Of a stretch of DNA of 64,000 nucleotides, positions 42,801-51,945 are shown one piece after another. The DNA comes from Neisseria subflava (lineage in GTDB: Bacteria; Pseudomonadota; Gammaproteobacteria; Burkholderiales; Neisseriaceae). The stretch covers positions 1,178,001-1,242,000 of the forward strand of contig NZ_CP073115.1 of assembly GCF_024205705.1 (NCBI RefSeq), given 5' to 3'. Position 1 is the first letter of the stretch. Every line of letters starts with the position of its first letter. The notes under the pieces were generated by a model that worked only from the letters and a program-made list of their open reading frames with translations, had not been told where the DNA came from and did no database searches. The translations under genes and the position numbers were made by a program.

Positions 42801-43639
42801 TCGGCATCGAAGACGACAAAAGTATCCCCATCATCCGCAATCCTGCCGCGCCCGAAGATGCCGAAGCCGTGTTCTACTTCCCGGGCTGCGGTTCCGAACG
42901 CCTGTTCAGCCAAATCGGACTCGCCGTCCAAGCCATGCTCTGGCACGTCGGCGTACAAACCGTCCTGCCGCCCGGCTATATGTGTTGCGGCTATCCGCAA
43001 GACGCAGGCGGCAACAAGGCAAAAGCCGAGCAAATGAGCACCAACAACCGCGTCGCCTTCCACCGCATGGCAAACACCCTCAACTACCTCGACATCAAAA
43101 CCGTCGTCGTCAGTTGCGGTACCTGCTACGACCAGCTCGAAAAATACCGCTTTGAAGAAATCTTCCCCGGCTGCCGCATCATCGACATCCACGAATACCT
43201 GCTCGAAAAAGGCGTGAAACTGAACGGCGTGAAAGATCAGCAATACCTCTACCACGACCCCTGCCACACGCCCATCAAAACCATGAACGCCACCCAAATG
43301 GCAAGCAGCCTCATGGGGCAAAAAGTCGTCTTAAGCGACCGCTGCTGCGGCGAATCCGGCATGTTCGCCGTCAAACGCCCCGACATCGCCACACAAGTCA
43401 AATTCCGCAAACAGGAAGAAATCGAGAAAAACCTCAAAGAGCTGCCACAGGGCGAACCCGTCAAAATGCTCACCACCTGCCCAGCCTGCCTGCAAGGACT
43501 GAGCCGCTACGCCGACGACAACAATATGCCTGCAGACTACATCGTCATCGAAATGGCGAAACATATTCTCGGCGAAAACTGGCTGGACGAGTTCGTAAAA
43601 AAAGCCAACAACGGCGGCGTAGAAAAAGTGTTGCTTTAA
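39806..43639 (+). CDS. giant FAD/Fe-S D-2-hydroxyacid (D-lactate) dehydrogenase
   Basis: A 1277-residue fusion. After about 150 N-terminal residues typical of the long DUF3683-containing form comes a PCMH-type FAD domain ([20 protein letters not shown]) and the FAD-oxidase C domain ending in a [14 protein letters not shown] metal site. Two 4Fe-4S clusters follow: [14 protein letters not shown] and [17 protein letters not shown] domains come last ([39 protein letters not shown]). It should oxidise a D-2-hydroxyacid, most likely D-lactate, passing electrons to the respiratory chain. It faces the lutACB operon for L-lactate, supporting this substrate (inference). Confidence 0.85.
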   Translation: MTTTTAPQRIREIPYNYTSYTDREIVIRLLGDEAWQILQDLRGQRRTGRSARMLFEVLGDIWVVVRNPYLVDDLLEHPKRRAALVREMRHRLNEIRKRRDDNPQVDVLVAAAEKAVERFDGSFDETRQKRRQILERLSKITKPHNIMFDGLARVTHVTDATDWRVEYPFVVVNPDTEAEVAPLVRALIELDLVIIPRGGGTGYTGGAVPLDANSAVINTEKLDKHRGVEFVELAGLNGKHPIIHCGAGVVTRRVEETAHQAGLVFAVDPTSADASCVGGNVAMNAGGKKAVLWGTALDNLAYWQMVNPQGEWLRIERVRHNFGKIHDEETAVFDVHTLDSDGLNIVKTERLEIPGHKFRKVGLGKDVTDKFLSGLPGVQKEGTDGIITSVAFVLHKMPKYTRTVCMEFFGTVATATPSIVEIRDFLLAHDSVRLAGLEHLDWRYVRAVGYATKAAGKGRPKMVLLADVVSDDEAAVEAAAEHICELARARDGEGFIAVSPEARKTFWLDRSRTAAIAKHTNAFKINEDVVIPLELLGEYSDGIERINIELSIQNKLTLCAALEQYLSGKLPIDKMGTDLPTAELLGERGKHALAHVSAVKERWDWLLAHLDTPLADYKARYGATVHAAPEAKDDESCFTAFRDFRLRVSVKEDVMKPLAEIFSGKTDTKIIEGLGKIHAKTVRGRVFVALHMHAGDGNVHTNIPVNSDDAQMLQTAYRSVERIMKLARSLGGVISGEHGIGITKLEFLTDEDLQPFWNYKNQVDPKHTFNRHKLMKGSDLRNAYTPSFELLAAESLIMEKSDLGTIADSVKDCLRCGKCKPVCSTHVPRANLLYSPRNKILGVGLLTEAFLYEEQTRRGVSIKHFEELMDIGDHCTVCHRCVKPCPVNIDFGDVTVAIRNYLADSGHKRFAPAASMGMAFLNATGPKTIKALRAAMIQTGFPAQNFAYKIGKLLPIGTKKQKAEPKATVGTAPVKEQIIHFINRPLPKSVPAKTPRSMLGIEDDKSIPIIRNPAAPEDAEAVFYFPGCGSERLFSQIGLAVQAMLWHVGVQTVLPPGYMCCGYPQDAGGNKAKAEQMSTNNRVAFHRMANTLNYLDIKTVVVSCGTCYDQLEKYRFEEIFPGCRIIDIHEYLLEKGVKLNGVKDQQYLYHDPCHTPIKTMNATQMASSLMGQKVVLSDRCCGESGMFAVKRPDIATQVKFRKQEEIEKNLKELPQGEPVKMLTTCPACLQGLSRYADDNNMPADYIVIEMAKHILGENWLDEFVKKANNGGVEKVLL

Positions 43640-43654
43640 ACTTTGTGCTGCAAT

Positions 43655-43690
43655 AAAGGCCGTCTGAAATTCATTTTCAGACGGCCTCTT
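43655..43690 (+). terminator. DUS-pair terminator after the dehydrogenase
   Basis: AAAGGCCGTCTGAAA (43655-43669) pairs with TTTCAGACGGCCT (43675-43687), then a short pyrimidine run. Confidence 0.75.
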
Positions 43691-43762
43691 ATTTAATAGA
43701 AATAAAAATAAGCTAATGAAATCAATTACTATCAGTCATTCAACACCAGCAATATTCAATAA

Positions 43763-43802
43763 AAAATAAAACCTGAAGCGTTTATCCCCCAGGTTTTATT
43801 TT
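43763..43802 (-). terminator. terminator of the lut operon
   Basis: AAAATAAAACCTG (43763-43775) pairs with its complement 43790-43802, a 13-bp stem. On the minus strand it ends in a T-rich run, just after the lutB stop at 43809. Confidence 0.75.
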
Positions 43803-43808
43803 CAAGCC

Positions 43809-45263
43809 TTATGCTTTTTCTTGCTGACGTTTTCTTTCTGCCATCATCTCATGCAATGTTTGCTTGGCAGGTTTCATCGGAACATGGTTATTAGTCCAGC
43901 TTAACTGCTTGCTTGGCGTCAATGCACGGAATTTGGTAGCCGCCCAACCGAATGCTCGATAAGCCTTACTACCGCTGAAAATGCCGTTAAAGGTTCGCCA
44001 TGCCATTTGCTCGCCGAAGGTATGTGATGCACCTTGACCACGGATAGGATGAGGAACGGCTTCTGTTGGCGAACGTTGTGCTTCAACACGCAGACGTTGC
44101 ATTTGTTCGGTAATCGGAATGCGTACCGGGCAAACTTCGACACACGCGCCGCACATGGTACACGCAGTCGGCAGATCGCGTGTCGCATCCAAGCCCAACA
44201 AATGCGGAGAGATAATCTCGCCAATCGGGCCGGGATAGGTTGTGCCGTAAGCCGCACCACCGATACGGGTGTAAACCGGACAATGGTTCATGCACGCACC
44301 GCAACGGATACATTGCAAGGTACGGCGCATTTGGTCTTCGGCATAGGCTTGGCTACGGCCGTTGTCGAGCAGAACCAAGTGCATTTCTTGAGGACCGTCC
44401 AGTTCTTCGCTACGGCGAGGTCCGGTAATCATATTGAAATAAGTGGTAATGTTCTGACCGATAGCTGAACGTGGCAACAGGCTGTACAAAGGCGGTACAT
44501 CCGACAGCTTCGCAACCACTTTTTCAATACCGGTAATGGCGATGTGCACGGGCGGCACGGTGGTGCTCAAGCGGCCGTTACCTTCGTTTTCCACCAGGCA
44601 CAAAGTGCCTGTTTCTGCAACGGCAAAGTTCACACCGCTCAAACCGACATCGGCAGTGCTGTAAATATCGCGCAGTGCTTTACGGGCGAAGCCGGTCAGT
44701 TGGTCCACGTCGTCAGTTAACGGCGTGCCGAGGTTTTGATGGAAAAGTTCGCTCACCTGCTCTTTGGTCTTGTGAATGGCAGGCATCACGATATGGGTTG
44801 GTTTCTCGCCGGCCATTTGTACGATAAACTCGCCCAAGTCGCTTTCAATCGCTTTGATGCCCCGGTCTTGCAGATAATGGTTCAGCTCAATCTCTTCGCT
44901 GACCATAGATTTGCCTTTCACCATCAGCTTGCCGTTTTTATCGGTAATGATGTTGTGAATGATTTGGCAGGCTTCGGCCGGTGTTTCCGCCCAGTGGACT
45001 TTAACGCCCAACTTGGTCAGGTTTGCTTCTAATTGTTCCAATAATGCAGGCAATTTGGACAAAGAACGTTGACGGACATGCTCACACAGGTCACGCAGGC
45101 TTTGCAGCTCTTCTTCATCTGTCAAAACGGCTTTGCGCTTGGTCATCAGCATATCCATCGCCGTACGCAAGCTTTTACGCAAAGGCTTGTCTTTCAAAGA
45201 AATCGCGGCGTTTTGCTTGAACGTTTCCGGCTTCATATGGAATTTAATGGTTTGGGAACTCAT
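43809..45263 (-). CDS. lutB: L-lactate utilisation iron-sulfur protein LutB
   Basis: A 484-residue subunit of the LutABC L-lactate dehydrogenase complex. The N-terminal two thirds form a LUD domain (GKSMVSEEIELNHYLQDRGI, VNFAVAETGTLCLVENEGNG). Two cluster-binding motifs follow: CIRCGACMNHCPVY and CTMCGACVEVCPVR. ATG 45263 overlaps the lutC stop (ATGA). Gene order here is lutA-lutC-lutB, unlike the lutA-lutB-lutC of Bacillus. Confidence 0.93.
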   Translation of the reverse strand: MSSQTIKFHMKPETFKQNAAISLKDKPLRKSLRTAMDMLMTKRKAVLTDEEELQSLRDLCEHVRQRSLSKLPALLEQLEANLTKLGVKVHWAETPAEACQIIHNIITDKNGKLMVKGKSMVSEEIELNHYLQDRGIKAIESDLGEFIVQMAGEKPTHIVMPAIHKTKEQVSELFHQNLGTPLTDDVDQLTGFARKALRDIYSTADVGLSGVNFAVAETGTLCLVENEGNGRLSTTVPPVHIAITGIEKVVAKLSDVPPLYSLLPRSAIGQNITTYFNMITGPRRSEELDGPQEMHLVLLDNGRSQAYAEDQMRRTLQCIRCGACMNHCPVYTRIGGAAYGTTYPGPIGEIISPHLLGLDATRDLPTACTMCGACVEVCPVRIPITEQMQRLRVEAQRSPTEAVPHPIRGQGASHTFGEQMAWRTFNGIFSGSKAYRAFGWAATKFRALTPSKQLSWTNNHVPMKPAKQTLHEMMAERKRQQEKA

Positions 45264-45961
45264 GCTTTTTCCTCCAAATCGGCAGGGGAAATATGATCAG
45301 GCAGAACGGCCAAAACCACCAAATCACGCGGGCCGTGTGCACCATAGGCCAAAGTCAATTGAATATCGGCAGTCTTAGACGGGCCGGAAATCAAAATAAC
45401 GTTGGTAGGCATACCTTTTTCTACCAGTTTTTCGCCTTCAACAGCATTGTGGAATTCGTTGTACATTTTGCTGGTGTCAAACAGGCAGAAATGCACAGGA
45501 GGAACCAAACTTAAACTGCGCGGCTCCAGAGGACTGGACTCCAGCATAATCGTGCCGGTACGGGCAATACCGCATTTAGAGCCGCTAAATCCGGCCTCAA
45601 TATCGGCAAAGAATTCGTTTTTCCAGTCGTCAATTTTTCGCTCAAAACCGCGCGGTTCAATATCGGTATCAGCCAAAGCTGCACGAGCCAGCTGACCATG
45701 TTCTGTTTCCAATGGGAGCAGAATGTTTTTCAAGCCTTTGCCTTCGGCTGCTTGACGGAATACTTGCGGCCAGTTGGATTTGGTAACCCAATAGATTTCA
45801 GTTTTGACGGCACGCATGGCAGCCGCCCAATGTTTCAAACGCTCGACATCGTTTGCCCAAGAAACACCCATTTCACGGTAATAATCGAAAACCGGCGGCT
45901 CTTCCATCGGCAAGGCATCGGCTTTTTTCAATTTCGCTAAAATATTTTCGCGCGCGCTCAT
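45260..45961 (-). CDS. lutC: L-lactate utilisation protein LutC
   Basis: A 233-residue LUD-domain protein (SARENILAKLKKADALPMEE, GIARTGTIMLESSPLEPRSL, LISGPSKTADIQLTLAYGAH near the end). It forms the third component of the L-lactate oxidising complex. The start overlaps the lutA stop and its own stop overlaps the lutB start, so the three proteins are translated in a coupled series. Confidence 0.92.
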   Translation of the reverse strand: MSARENILAKLKKADALPMEEPPVFDYYREMGVSWANDVERLKHWAAAMRAVKTEIYWVTKSNWPQVFRQAAEGKGLKNILLPLETEHGQLARAALADTDIEPRGFERKIDDWKNEFFADIEAGFSGSKCGIARTGTIMLESSPLEPRSLSLVPPVHFCLFDTSKMYNEFHNAVEGEKLVEKGMPTNVILISGPSKTADIQLTLAYGAHGPRDLVVLAVLPDHISPADLEEKA

Positions 45962-46737
45962 GCTTTACCTCCGGTACGTTCCAACAGGAAAGATGCAATA
46001 TGTTTCGGACGTGGCATATTAGGTTCGTCTTTGGCAATTTTGCCGCCGATATTCATCATACAGCCGCAGTCCGCGCTGATGATTTCAGTTGCGCCTGTTT
46101 CTTTCAGGGCTGCAACTTTGTCGGTTACCATCGCACCGGAAATATCGGCTTGTTTCACAGAGAATGTACCGCCAAAACCGCAGCATTCACTTTCATGGTC
46201 GTGAACGATACGTTCAACATTTTCCATGCCGTCAATCAGCTGCCAGCCTGACAAATGGACATTCATCTCGCGACGTGCCGCACAGGAAGTATGAACGGCC
46301 ACTTTAACCGGCTCGCCTTTATCTTCAGGTTTGTAACCAATCGCCAGCAGGAAGTGGGTAAATTCAATGATACGATTGGCACAATCAATGGCTTTTTGTT
46401 CGTACTCGGTGCCTTTGAACAAAGTCGGCCAGTGGTGTTTCATCATACCGCCGCAAGAACCAGAAGGCACGACAATAGGCCAATTTTCAGGGAATAAATC
46501 CAGTTGCGCTTTGGCAACATCAAAGGCTTCTTTAGGATGACCTGACGAATAGGCCGGTTGACCGCAGCAGCTTTGCTCCATCGGATAATGGATACGGATG
46601 CCCTGTTGTTCGATTAAAGTGATGGCATCCATGCCTGCTTCCGGCATGAAAAGGTCGAGAACGCAAGTACCGAAGAAATAAGCATCGGTTGGCTTGCTGT
46701 CGAATACGGTGATTTGTGGTGGTTTGATTGCGCTCAT
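45958..46737 (-). CDS. lutA: L-lactate utilisation CCG-domain protein LutA
   Basis: From ATG 46737 the product has 259 residues, starting MSAIKPPQITVFDSKPTDAY. Two CCG cysteine-rich domains are visible: EQSCCGQPAYSSGHP near 60 and ESECCGFGGTFSVK near 185, with SCAARREMNVHLSG and SADCGCMMNIGG. Such domains bind a non-cubane iron-sulfur cluster and act as electron-transfer sites. An upstream in-frame TTG at 46755 is a weaker start. It is the first gene of the lut operon. Confidence 0.92.
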   Translation of the reverse strand: MSAIKPPQITVFDSKPTDAYFFGTCVLDLFMPEAGMDAITLIEQQGIRIHYPMEQSCCGQPAYSSGHPKEAFDVAKAQLDLFPENWPIVVPSGSCGGMMKHHWPTLFKGTEYEQKAIDCANRIIEFTHFLLAIGYKPEDKGEPVKVAVHTSCAARREMNVHLSGWQLIDGMENVERIVHDHESECCGFGGTFSVKQADISGAMVTDKVAALKETGATEIISADCGCMMNIGGKIAKDEPNMPRPKHIASFLLERTGGKA

Positions 46738-47403
46738 TTTTTTGGAACGGGACAACCCGTTTTCTTGTGTAAAAATAAGATGGGTACTTTAAGTAATTGC
46801 TTGTAATGGGTCAAGTCTAATTTTAAAAAATAATATTAAAAAAGCATGACAAACCAGACAGACACCTCTCTCTTATTGATTTGATAATCTACATAATAAC
46901 CACTATCAATAAAGAAATTGATGGATTCATTTTTTAATGAATGAAACTCGTACATTCTCTCTCTATTTAAAACAGAATAACTGCCTCTTTATAGAATTTT
47001 GATTTACATCAGAAGTCATGAACTTAATCTCTATGACACGTTTTTAGACGAAACAAGCAATCCGCTATGCTGTAAATATGTTTCAGACGGCCATATTGGA
47101 ATAAAAAGATATCTAAGACAATAAAAATAAAAGTTTTTCTCACAAGACTCAGGCCGTCTGAAAGATAAGTTCGTCAAAAGGCCTCTTTCCATCTGCTTAA
47201 TCCTACTTTTAATCAAAATCAAACACTTAAAAATCATCGTTCCTAACCTTGAAAACCCTTTGCACACTCAAGCACTTCCAGTATCATTGAGACAGTTTCT
47301 TGACGCAAAATTACAGTCTTAGCCGCCCACAATCGGCATGGATTTGCAAAAGAAGTGAAACCAAGCTTCAAAACAATTTCACCTTAATTTCGGAGTAGGC
47401 ATT
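46738..47403. other. long AT-rich intergenic region between lutA and amylosucrase
   Basis: About 665 bases with no convincing gene. It holds an inverted repeat ATCAAT/ATTGAT (46905-46922), a FNR-like site at 46999-47012, two unpaired uptake words (about 47084-47095 on the minus strand, 47151-47162 on the plus) and room for divergent promoters of lutA and amylosucrase. The 78-codon minus frame at 47031-47267 has no supporting features. Confidence 0.6.
46999..47012. promoter_or_regulatory. possible FNR/CRP-type site
   Basis: TTGAT-TTAC-ATCAG matches the FNR box TTGAT-N4-ATCAA at nine of ten specified positions. It lies about 260 bases from lutA and 390 from the amylosucrase start, so its target is unclear. 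Confidence 0.35.
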
Positions 47404-49314
47404 ATGTTGACCCAGACTCAACAGGTTGATTTGACCTTGCATCACCTTAAAGAACGCACCCTATCGATATACACTCCCGAACAGCGTGCAAGCATCGAGG
47501 CATCTGAAGACTGGAAACAGTTTGACAGACGACTTGAGGAACACTTTCCAAAACTGATGCACGAGCTGGACAATGTTTACAACAACAACGAAGCCGTCCT
47601 CCCCATGCTGGAGCAACTGATTTCCCAAGCATGGCAAAGCTATTCCCAACGCAACTCATCCTTAAAAGATATCGATATCGCGCGCGAAAATGATCCTGAC
47701 TGGATTTTATCCAACAAACAGGTTGGCGGCGTGTGCTACGTCGATTTGTTCGCAGGTGATCTGCAAGGCTTGAAAGCCAAAATCCCTTATTTCCAAGAAT
47801 TGGGTCTGACCTATCTGCACCTAATGCCCCCGTTTAAATGCCCTGAAGGCAAAAGCGACGGCGGCTATGCTGTCAGCAGCTACCGCGATGTCAATCCGGC
47901 ACTAGGCACAATAGACGACTTGCGTGATGTCATTGCCGCCTTGCACGAAGCAGGTATTTCCGCCGTTGTAGATTTCATCTTCAATCACACTTCTAACGAA
48001 CACGAATGGGCAAAAGGCTGCGCCGCCGGTGATCCGCTCTACGACAACTTCTACTACATCTTCCCCGACCGCTGGATGCCCGACCAATACGACCGCACTC
48101 TGCGTGAAATCTTCCCCGACCAACACCCGGGCGGCTTCTCCCAACTGGAAGACGGACGCTGGGTATGGACAACATTCAACTCCTTCCAGTGGGACTTGAA
48201 TTACAGCAACCCATGGGTATTCCGCGCTATGGCAGGCGAAATGATATTCCTTGCCAACTTGGGCGTTGATATTCTGCGCATGGATGCCGTTGCCTTTATT
48301 TGGAAGCAAATGGGCACAAGCTGCGAAAACCTGCCTCAGGCACACGCCCTGATTCGCGCGTTTAACTCCGTAATGCGTATCGCAGCGCCAGCCGTGTTCT
48401 TCAAATCCGAAGCCATCGTCCATCCTGACCAAGTTGTCCAATACATCAGCCAAGACGAATGCCAAATCGGCTACAACCCTCTGCAAATGGCATTGTTGTG
48501 GAACACCCTCGCCACACGCGAAGTCAACCTGCTCCATCAAGCACTAACCTACCGCCACAACCTGCCCGACCATACTGCATGGGTCAACTATGTCCGCAGT
48601 CATGACGACATCGGCTGGACATTTGCCGATGAGGACGCATGGCAGTTCGGTATTCACGGCTACGACCACCGACAATTCCTCAACCGCTTCTTCGTCAACC
48701 ATTTCGACGGCAGCTTCGCGCGCGGTGTACCGTTCCAATACAACCCAAGCACAGGCGACTGCCGTGTCAGTGGTACAGCCGCAGCATTGGTCGGCTTGGC
48801 GCAAAACGATCCATATGCCGTTGAGCGCATCAAACTTTTGTACAGTATCGCTTTGAGTACCGGCGGCTTACCGCTGATTTATCTAGGCGACGAAGTCGGT
48901 ACGCTCAACGACGACGACTGGTCGAACGACAGCAACAAGAGTGACGACAGCCGCTGGGCACACCGTCCTCGTTATGATGAAGAGTTGTATAAACAACGCC
49001 ATGACGGCTCGACCACTGCCGGTCAAATCTTCCAAGGTTTGCGCCATATGATTTCCATCCGCCAAAGCAATCCGCGCTTTAATGGCGGCAGATTGGTCAC
49101 CTTCAACACCAACAACAAACACATCATCGGCTATATGCGCAACAACGCGCTTTTAGCATTCGGCAACTTCAGCGAGCATGCGCAAACCATCAGTGCGCAC
49201 ACCCTGCAGGCCATGCCGTTTAAAGCACACGATTTAATCAGCGGTCAAACCATTTCTCTGAATCAGGATTTAGTACTGCAACCCTATCAAGTCATGTGGC
49301 TTGAAATTGCATAA
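47404..49314 (+). CDS. ams: amylosucrase (sucrose glucosyltransferase, GH13)
   Basis: A 636-residue enzyme, nearly identical in recognisable stretches to the N. polysaccharea enzyme. It uses sucrose to build an alpha-1,4-glucan and releases fructose. Catalytic residues are in [12 protein letters not shown] (nucleophile Asp, about 294), [10 protein letters not shown] (acid/base Glu, about 336) and VRSHDDIGW (Asp, about 401). The N-terminal helical domain, [14 protein letters not shown] and [19 protein letters not shown] are intact. It is alone in its transcript, ended by a DUS-pair terminator. The gene is found in oral commensal Neisseria and explains polysaccharide formation from sucrose. Confidence 0.96.
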   Translation: MLTQTQQVDLTLHHLKERTLSIYTPEQRASIEASEDWKQFDRRLEEHFPKLMHELDNVYNNNEAVLPMLEQLISQAWQSYSQRNSSLKDIDIARENDPDWILSNKQVGGVCYVDLFAGDLQGLKAKIPYFQELGLTYLHLMPPFKCPEGKSDGGYAVSSYRDVNPALGTIDDLRDVIAALHEAGISAVVDFIFNHTSNEHEWAKGCAAGDPLYDNFYYIFPDRWMPDQYDRTLREIFPDQHPGGFSQLEDGRWVWTTFNSFQWDLNYSNPWVFRAMAGEMIFLANLGVDILRMDAVAFIWKQMGTSCENLPQAHALIRAFNSVMRIAAPAVFFKSEAIVHPDQVVQYISQDECQIGYNPLQMALLWNTLATREVNLLHQALTYRHNLPDHTAWVNYVRSHDDIGWTFADEDAWQFGIHGYDHRQFLNRFFVNHFDGSFARGVPFQYNPSTGDCRVSGTAAALVGLAQNDPYAVERIKLLYSIALSTGGLPLIYLGDEVGTLNDDDWSNDSNKSDDSRWAHRPRYDEELYKQRHDGSTTAGQIFQGLRHMISIRQSNPRFNGGRLVTFNTNNKHIIGYMRNNALLAFGNFSEHAQTISAHTLQAMPFKAHDLISGQTISLNQDLVLQPYQVMWLEIA

Positions 49315-49337
49315 GCCGAAATTTTGATACACCACTC

Positions 49338-49375
49338 AAGGCCGTCTAAACAAATCAGCGTTCAGACGGCCTTTT
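49338..49375 (+). terminator. DUS-pair terminator after amylosucrase
   Basis: AAGGCCGTCTAAA (49338-49350, one base off the uptake word) pairs with TTCAGACGGCCTT (49361-49373), then T residues. Confidence 0.75.
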
Positions 49376-49468
49376 AAGGCATAAGATGTATTTTGTATTT
49401 TGGGTAGTTTCGCTTAGAATGCATGCTTTAATACCAGATGACACACTAAAAATCAGGAGTAAAAATCT

Positions 49469-50293
49469 ATGTTGAAAAAATTCGTACTCGGCACCATCGC
49501 TGCAGTAGTTTTGGTTGCTTGCGGCGGTGAAGGCAGCAACTCAGCTTCTTCTGCACCAGCCCAATCCGGCGCGGCCTCCGGTTCTCTGATTGAGCGTATC
49601 AACAACAAAGGTACCATCACAGTCGGTACGGAAGGCACTTACGCACCCTTCACCTACCACGACAAAGACGGCAAATTGACCGGCTACGATGTCGAAGTAA
49701 CCCGCGCAGTCGCCGACAAACTGGGCATCAAAGTTGAATTTAAAGAAACACAATGGGACTCTATGATGGCAGGTTTGAAAGCCGGCCGTTTTGACGTGGT
49801 TGCCAACCAAGTCGGCCTGACCAGCCCTGAGCGTCAAGCGACTTTTGACAAATCCGAGCCTTATAGCTGGAGCGGTGCCGTATTGGTTGCCCGTAAAGAC
49901 AGCAACATCAAATCCATTGACGACATCAAAGGCGTAAAAACCGCACAATCCCTGACCAGCAACTATGGCGAAAAAGCCAAAGCAGCAGGAGCTGAACTCG
50001 TACCGGTAGATGGCTTGGCGCAATCTCTGACCCTGATTGAACAAAAACGTGCCGACGCAACCCTGAACGACGAATTGGCGGTATTGGACTACCTGAAGAA
50101 AAACCCAAATGCCGGCGTACAAATCGTTTGGTCTGCCCCTGCTGACGAAAAAGTCGGCTCAGGCCTGATTGTCAATAAAGGCAATGATGAAGCATTGGCT
50201 AAATTCAGTACTGCCATGACTGAGCTGAAAGCCGACGGCACGCTGAAAAAACTGGGCGAACAATTCTTCGGAAAAGACATCAGTGTTAAATAA
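49469..50293 (+). CDS. amino-acid ABC transporter substrate-binding lipoprotein
   Basis: A 274-residue type 3 solute-binding protein. The signal peptide MLKKFVLGTIAAVVLVAC ends in the lipobox VLVAC, so it is lipid-anchored at the membrane. The domain reads KGTITVGTEGTYAPFTYHDK, KTAQSLTSNYGEKAKAAGAE and ADGTLKKLGEQFFGKDI. It likely binds a polar amino acid or cystine; the ligand is not decidable here. AGGAGT precedes the start. The end overlaps the permease gene by 11 bases. Confidence 0.88.
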   Translation: MLKKFVLGTIAAVVLVACGGEGSNSASSAPAQSGAASGSLIERINNKGTITVGTEGTYAPFTYHDKDGKLTGYDVEVTRAVADKLGIKVEFKETQWDSMMAGLKAGRFDVVANQVGLTSPERQATFDKSEPYSWSGAVLVARKDSNIKSIDDIKGVKTAQSLTSNYGEKAKAAGAELVPVDGLAQSLTLIEQKRADATLNDELAVLDYLKKNPNAGVQIVWSAPADEKVGSGLIVNKGNDEALAKFSTAMTELKADGTLKKLGEQFFGKDISVK

Positions 50294-50999
50294 TTTCCTT
50301 GCTTCTCTGCCGTTTATGACGGAAACACGCGCTGATATGCTCATCAGCGCGTTTTGGCCTATGGTCAAAGCCGGCTTCGCAGTATCTTTGCCTTTGGCGA
50401 TCGCTTCTTTCGTTATCGGCATGATTATTGCCGTAGCCGTTGCTTTGGTGCGAATCATGCCCTCCGGCAGCGTTTTCCAAAAATGCTTGCTGAAGCTGGT
50501 TGAATTTTATATTTCCGTCATTCGCGGTACGCCGCTTTTGGTGCAGTTGGTCATCGTATTCTATGGTTTACCTTCCGTCGGCATCTATATCGATCCGATT
50601 CCTGCCGCCATCATCGGCTTTTCGCTCAATGTCGGCGCATACGCTTCCGAAACCATACGCGCAGCAATTTTGTCCGTACCTAAAGGCCAATGGGAAGCCG
50701 GTTTCTCCATCGGCATGACCTATATGCAGACTTTCCGCCGCATTATTGCGCCACAGGCATTCCGCGTTGCCGTACCGCCTCTGAGCAACGAGTTTATCGG
50801 TTTGTTCAAAAACACCTCGCTTGCCGCCGTGGTAACGGTAACCGAGCTTTTCCGTGTTGCCCAAGAGACAGCAAACCGTACTTATGACTTTTTGCCCGTT
50901 TATATCGAAGCCGCATTGGTTTATTGGTGTTTCTGTAAAGTGCTGTTTCTGATTCAGGCGCGTTTGGAAAAACGTTTCGACCGCTATGTCGCCAAATAA
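50283..50999 (+). CDS. polar amino-acid ABC transporter permease
   Basis: A 238-residue HisM/GlnP-type permease with about five membrane helices. Characteristic sequences are VEFYISVIRGTPLLVQLVIV at about 73-92 and GFSIGMTYMQTFRRIIAPQA, the coupling loop, at about 140-160. GTG at 50283 overlaps the lipoprotein gene; ATG at 50316 is an alternative start that shortens the N-terminus by 11 residues. It likely forms a homodimer, as only one permease gene is present. Confidence 0.9.
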   Translation: MLNNFLASLPFMTETRADMLISAFWPMVKAGFAVSLPLAIASFVIGMIIAVAVALVRIMPSGSVFQKCLLKLVEFYISVIRGTPLLVQLVIVFYGLPSVGIYIDPIPAAIIGFSLNVGAYASETIRAAILSVPKGQWEAGFSIGMTYMQTFRRIIAPQAFRVAVPPLSNEFIGLFKNTSLAAVVTVTELFRVAQETANRTYDFLPVYIEAALVYWCFCKVLFLIQARLEKRFDRYVAK

Positions 51000-51008
51000 G
51001 GAGTTGTC

Positions 51009-51776
51009 ATGATTAAAATCCGCAATATCCATAAGACCTTTGGCGAAAATACCATTTTGCGCGGCATCGATTTGGATGTCGGCAAAGGACAGGTGGTTGT
51101 TATCTTAGGCCCGTCCGGCTCAGGCAAAACGACGTTTTTACGCTGTTTAAATGCTTTGGAAATGCCTGAACAAGGTCAGATCGAGTTTGACAATGCGCAG
51201 CCGTTAAGCATCGATTTTTCCAAAAAACCAAGCAAACACGATATTTTGGCACTGCGCCGCAAATCCGGCATGGTATTCCAACAATACAACCTCTTTCCGC
51301 ACAAAACTGCGTTGGAAAACGTCATGGAAGGGCCGGTTGCCGTACAAGGCAAGCCTGTCGCCAAAGCGCGTGAAGAGGCTGTCAAATTGCTTGAAAAAGT
51401 CGGTTTGAGCGATAAGATTGACCTCTACCCCTACCAGCTTTCCGGCGGTCAACAGCAGCGTGTCGGCATTGCCCGAGCATTGGCGATTCAGCCTGAATTG
51501 ATGCTGTTTGACGAACCAACTTCCGCGCTTGACCCTGAATTGGTGCAAGATGTTTTGGATACCATGAAGGAATTGGCACAAGAAGGCTGGACCATGGTTG
51601 TCGTTACGCATGAAATCAAATTTGCCTTGGAAGTGGCAACCACCGTCGTCGTGATGGACGGCGGCGTTATTGTCGAACAAGGCAGCCCGCAAGATTTGTT
51701 CAATCATCCCAAACATGAGCGGACACAAAAATTCCTGCGCCAAATCCGTGCGGATAATACCGATCTTCAAATTTAA
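51009..51776 (+). CDS. polar amino-acid ABC transporter ATP-binding protein
   Basis: A 255-residue GlnQ/HisP-type ATPase with Walker [21 protein letters not shown], the Q-loop [13 protein letters not shown], signature [20 protein letters not shown] and Walker [21 protein letters not shown]. It completes a three-gene importer with the two upstream genes; AAGGAG precedes its start. Confidence 0.94.
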   Translation: MIKIRNIHKTFGENTILRGIDLDVGKGQVVVILGPSGSGKTTFLRCLNALEMPEQGQIEFDNAQPLSIDFSKKPSKHDILALRRKSGMVFQQYNLFPHKTALENVMEGPVAVQGKPVAKAREEAVKLLEKVGLSDKIDLYPYQLSGGQQQRVGIARALAIQPELMLFDEPTSALDPELVQDVLDTMKELAQEGWTMVVVTHEIKFALEVATTVVVMDGGVIVEQGSPQDLFNHPKHERTQKFLRQIRADNTDLQI

Positions 51777-51821
51777 TTGAAACAACAGACAATTTGAAAG
51801 CATTTCCGACTGTCATTTCAT

Positions 51822-51889
51822 AAAGGCCGTCTGAATAAGTGAAATAGAAATCGTTGATTTCGTTTTCATACTTGTTCAGACGGCCTTTT
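51822..51889 (+). terminator. extended DUS-pair hairpin after the importer operon
   Basis: AAAGGCCGTCTGAA (51822-51835) pairs with TTCAGACGGCCTTT (51875-51888). The 39-base interior holds further complementary stretches (GTGAAA/TTTCAT and GAAATC/GATTTC), forming a long branched hairpin; a T run follows. Confidence 0.7.
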
Positions 51890-51945
51890 ATATATCTTTT
51901 CAGGTAAAATAACGCCTTTCGTTTTACACCCCCTTGCCTGCCATC

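Noticed and set aside
42356..43321. 321-codon open frame on the minus strand
   Set aside because: Antisense to the Fe-S part of the large dehydrogenase; GC-rich third positions keep the opposite frame open.
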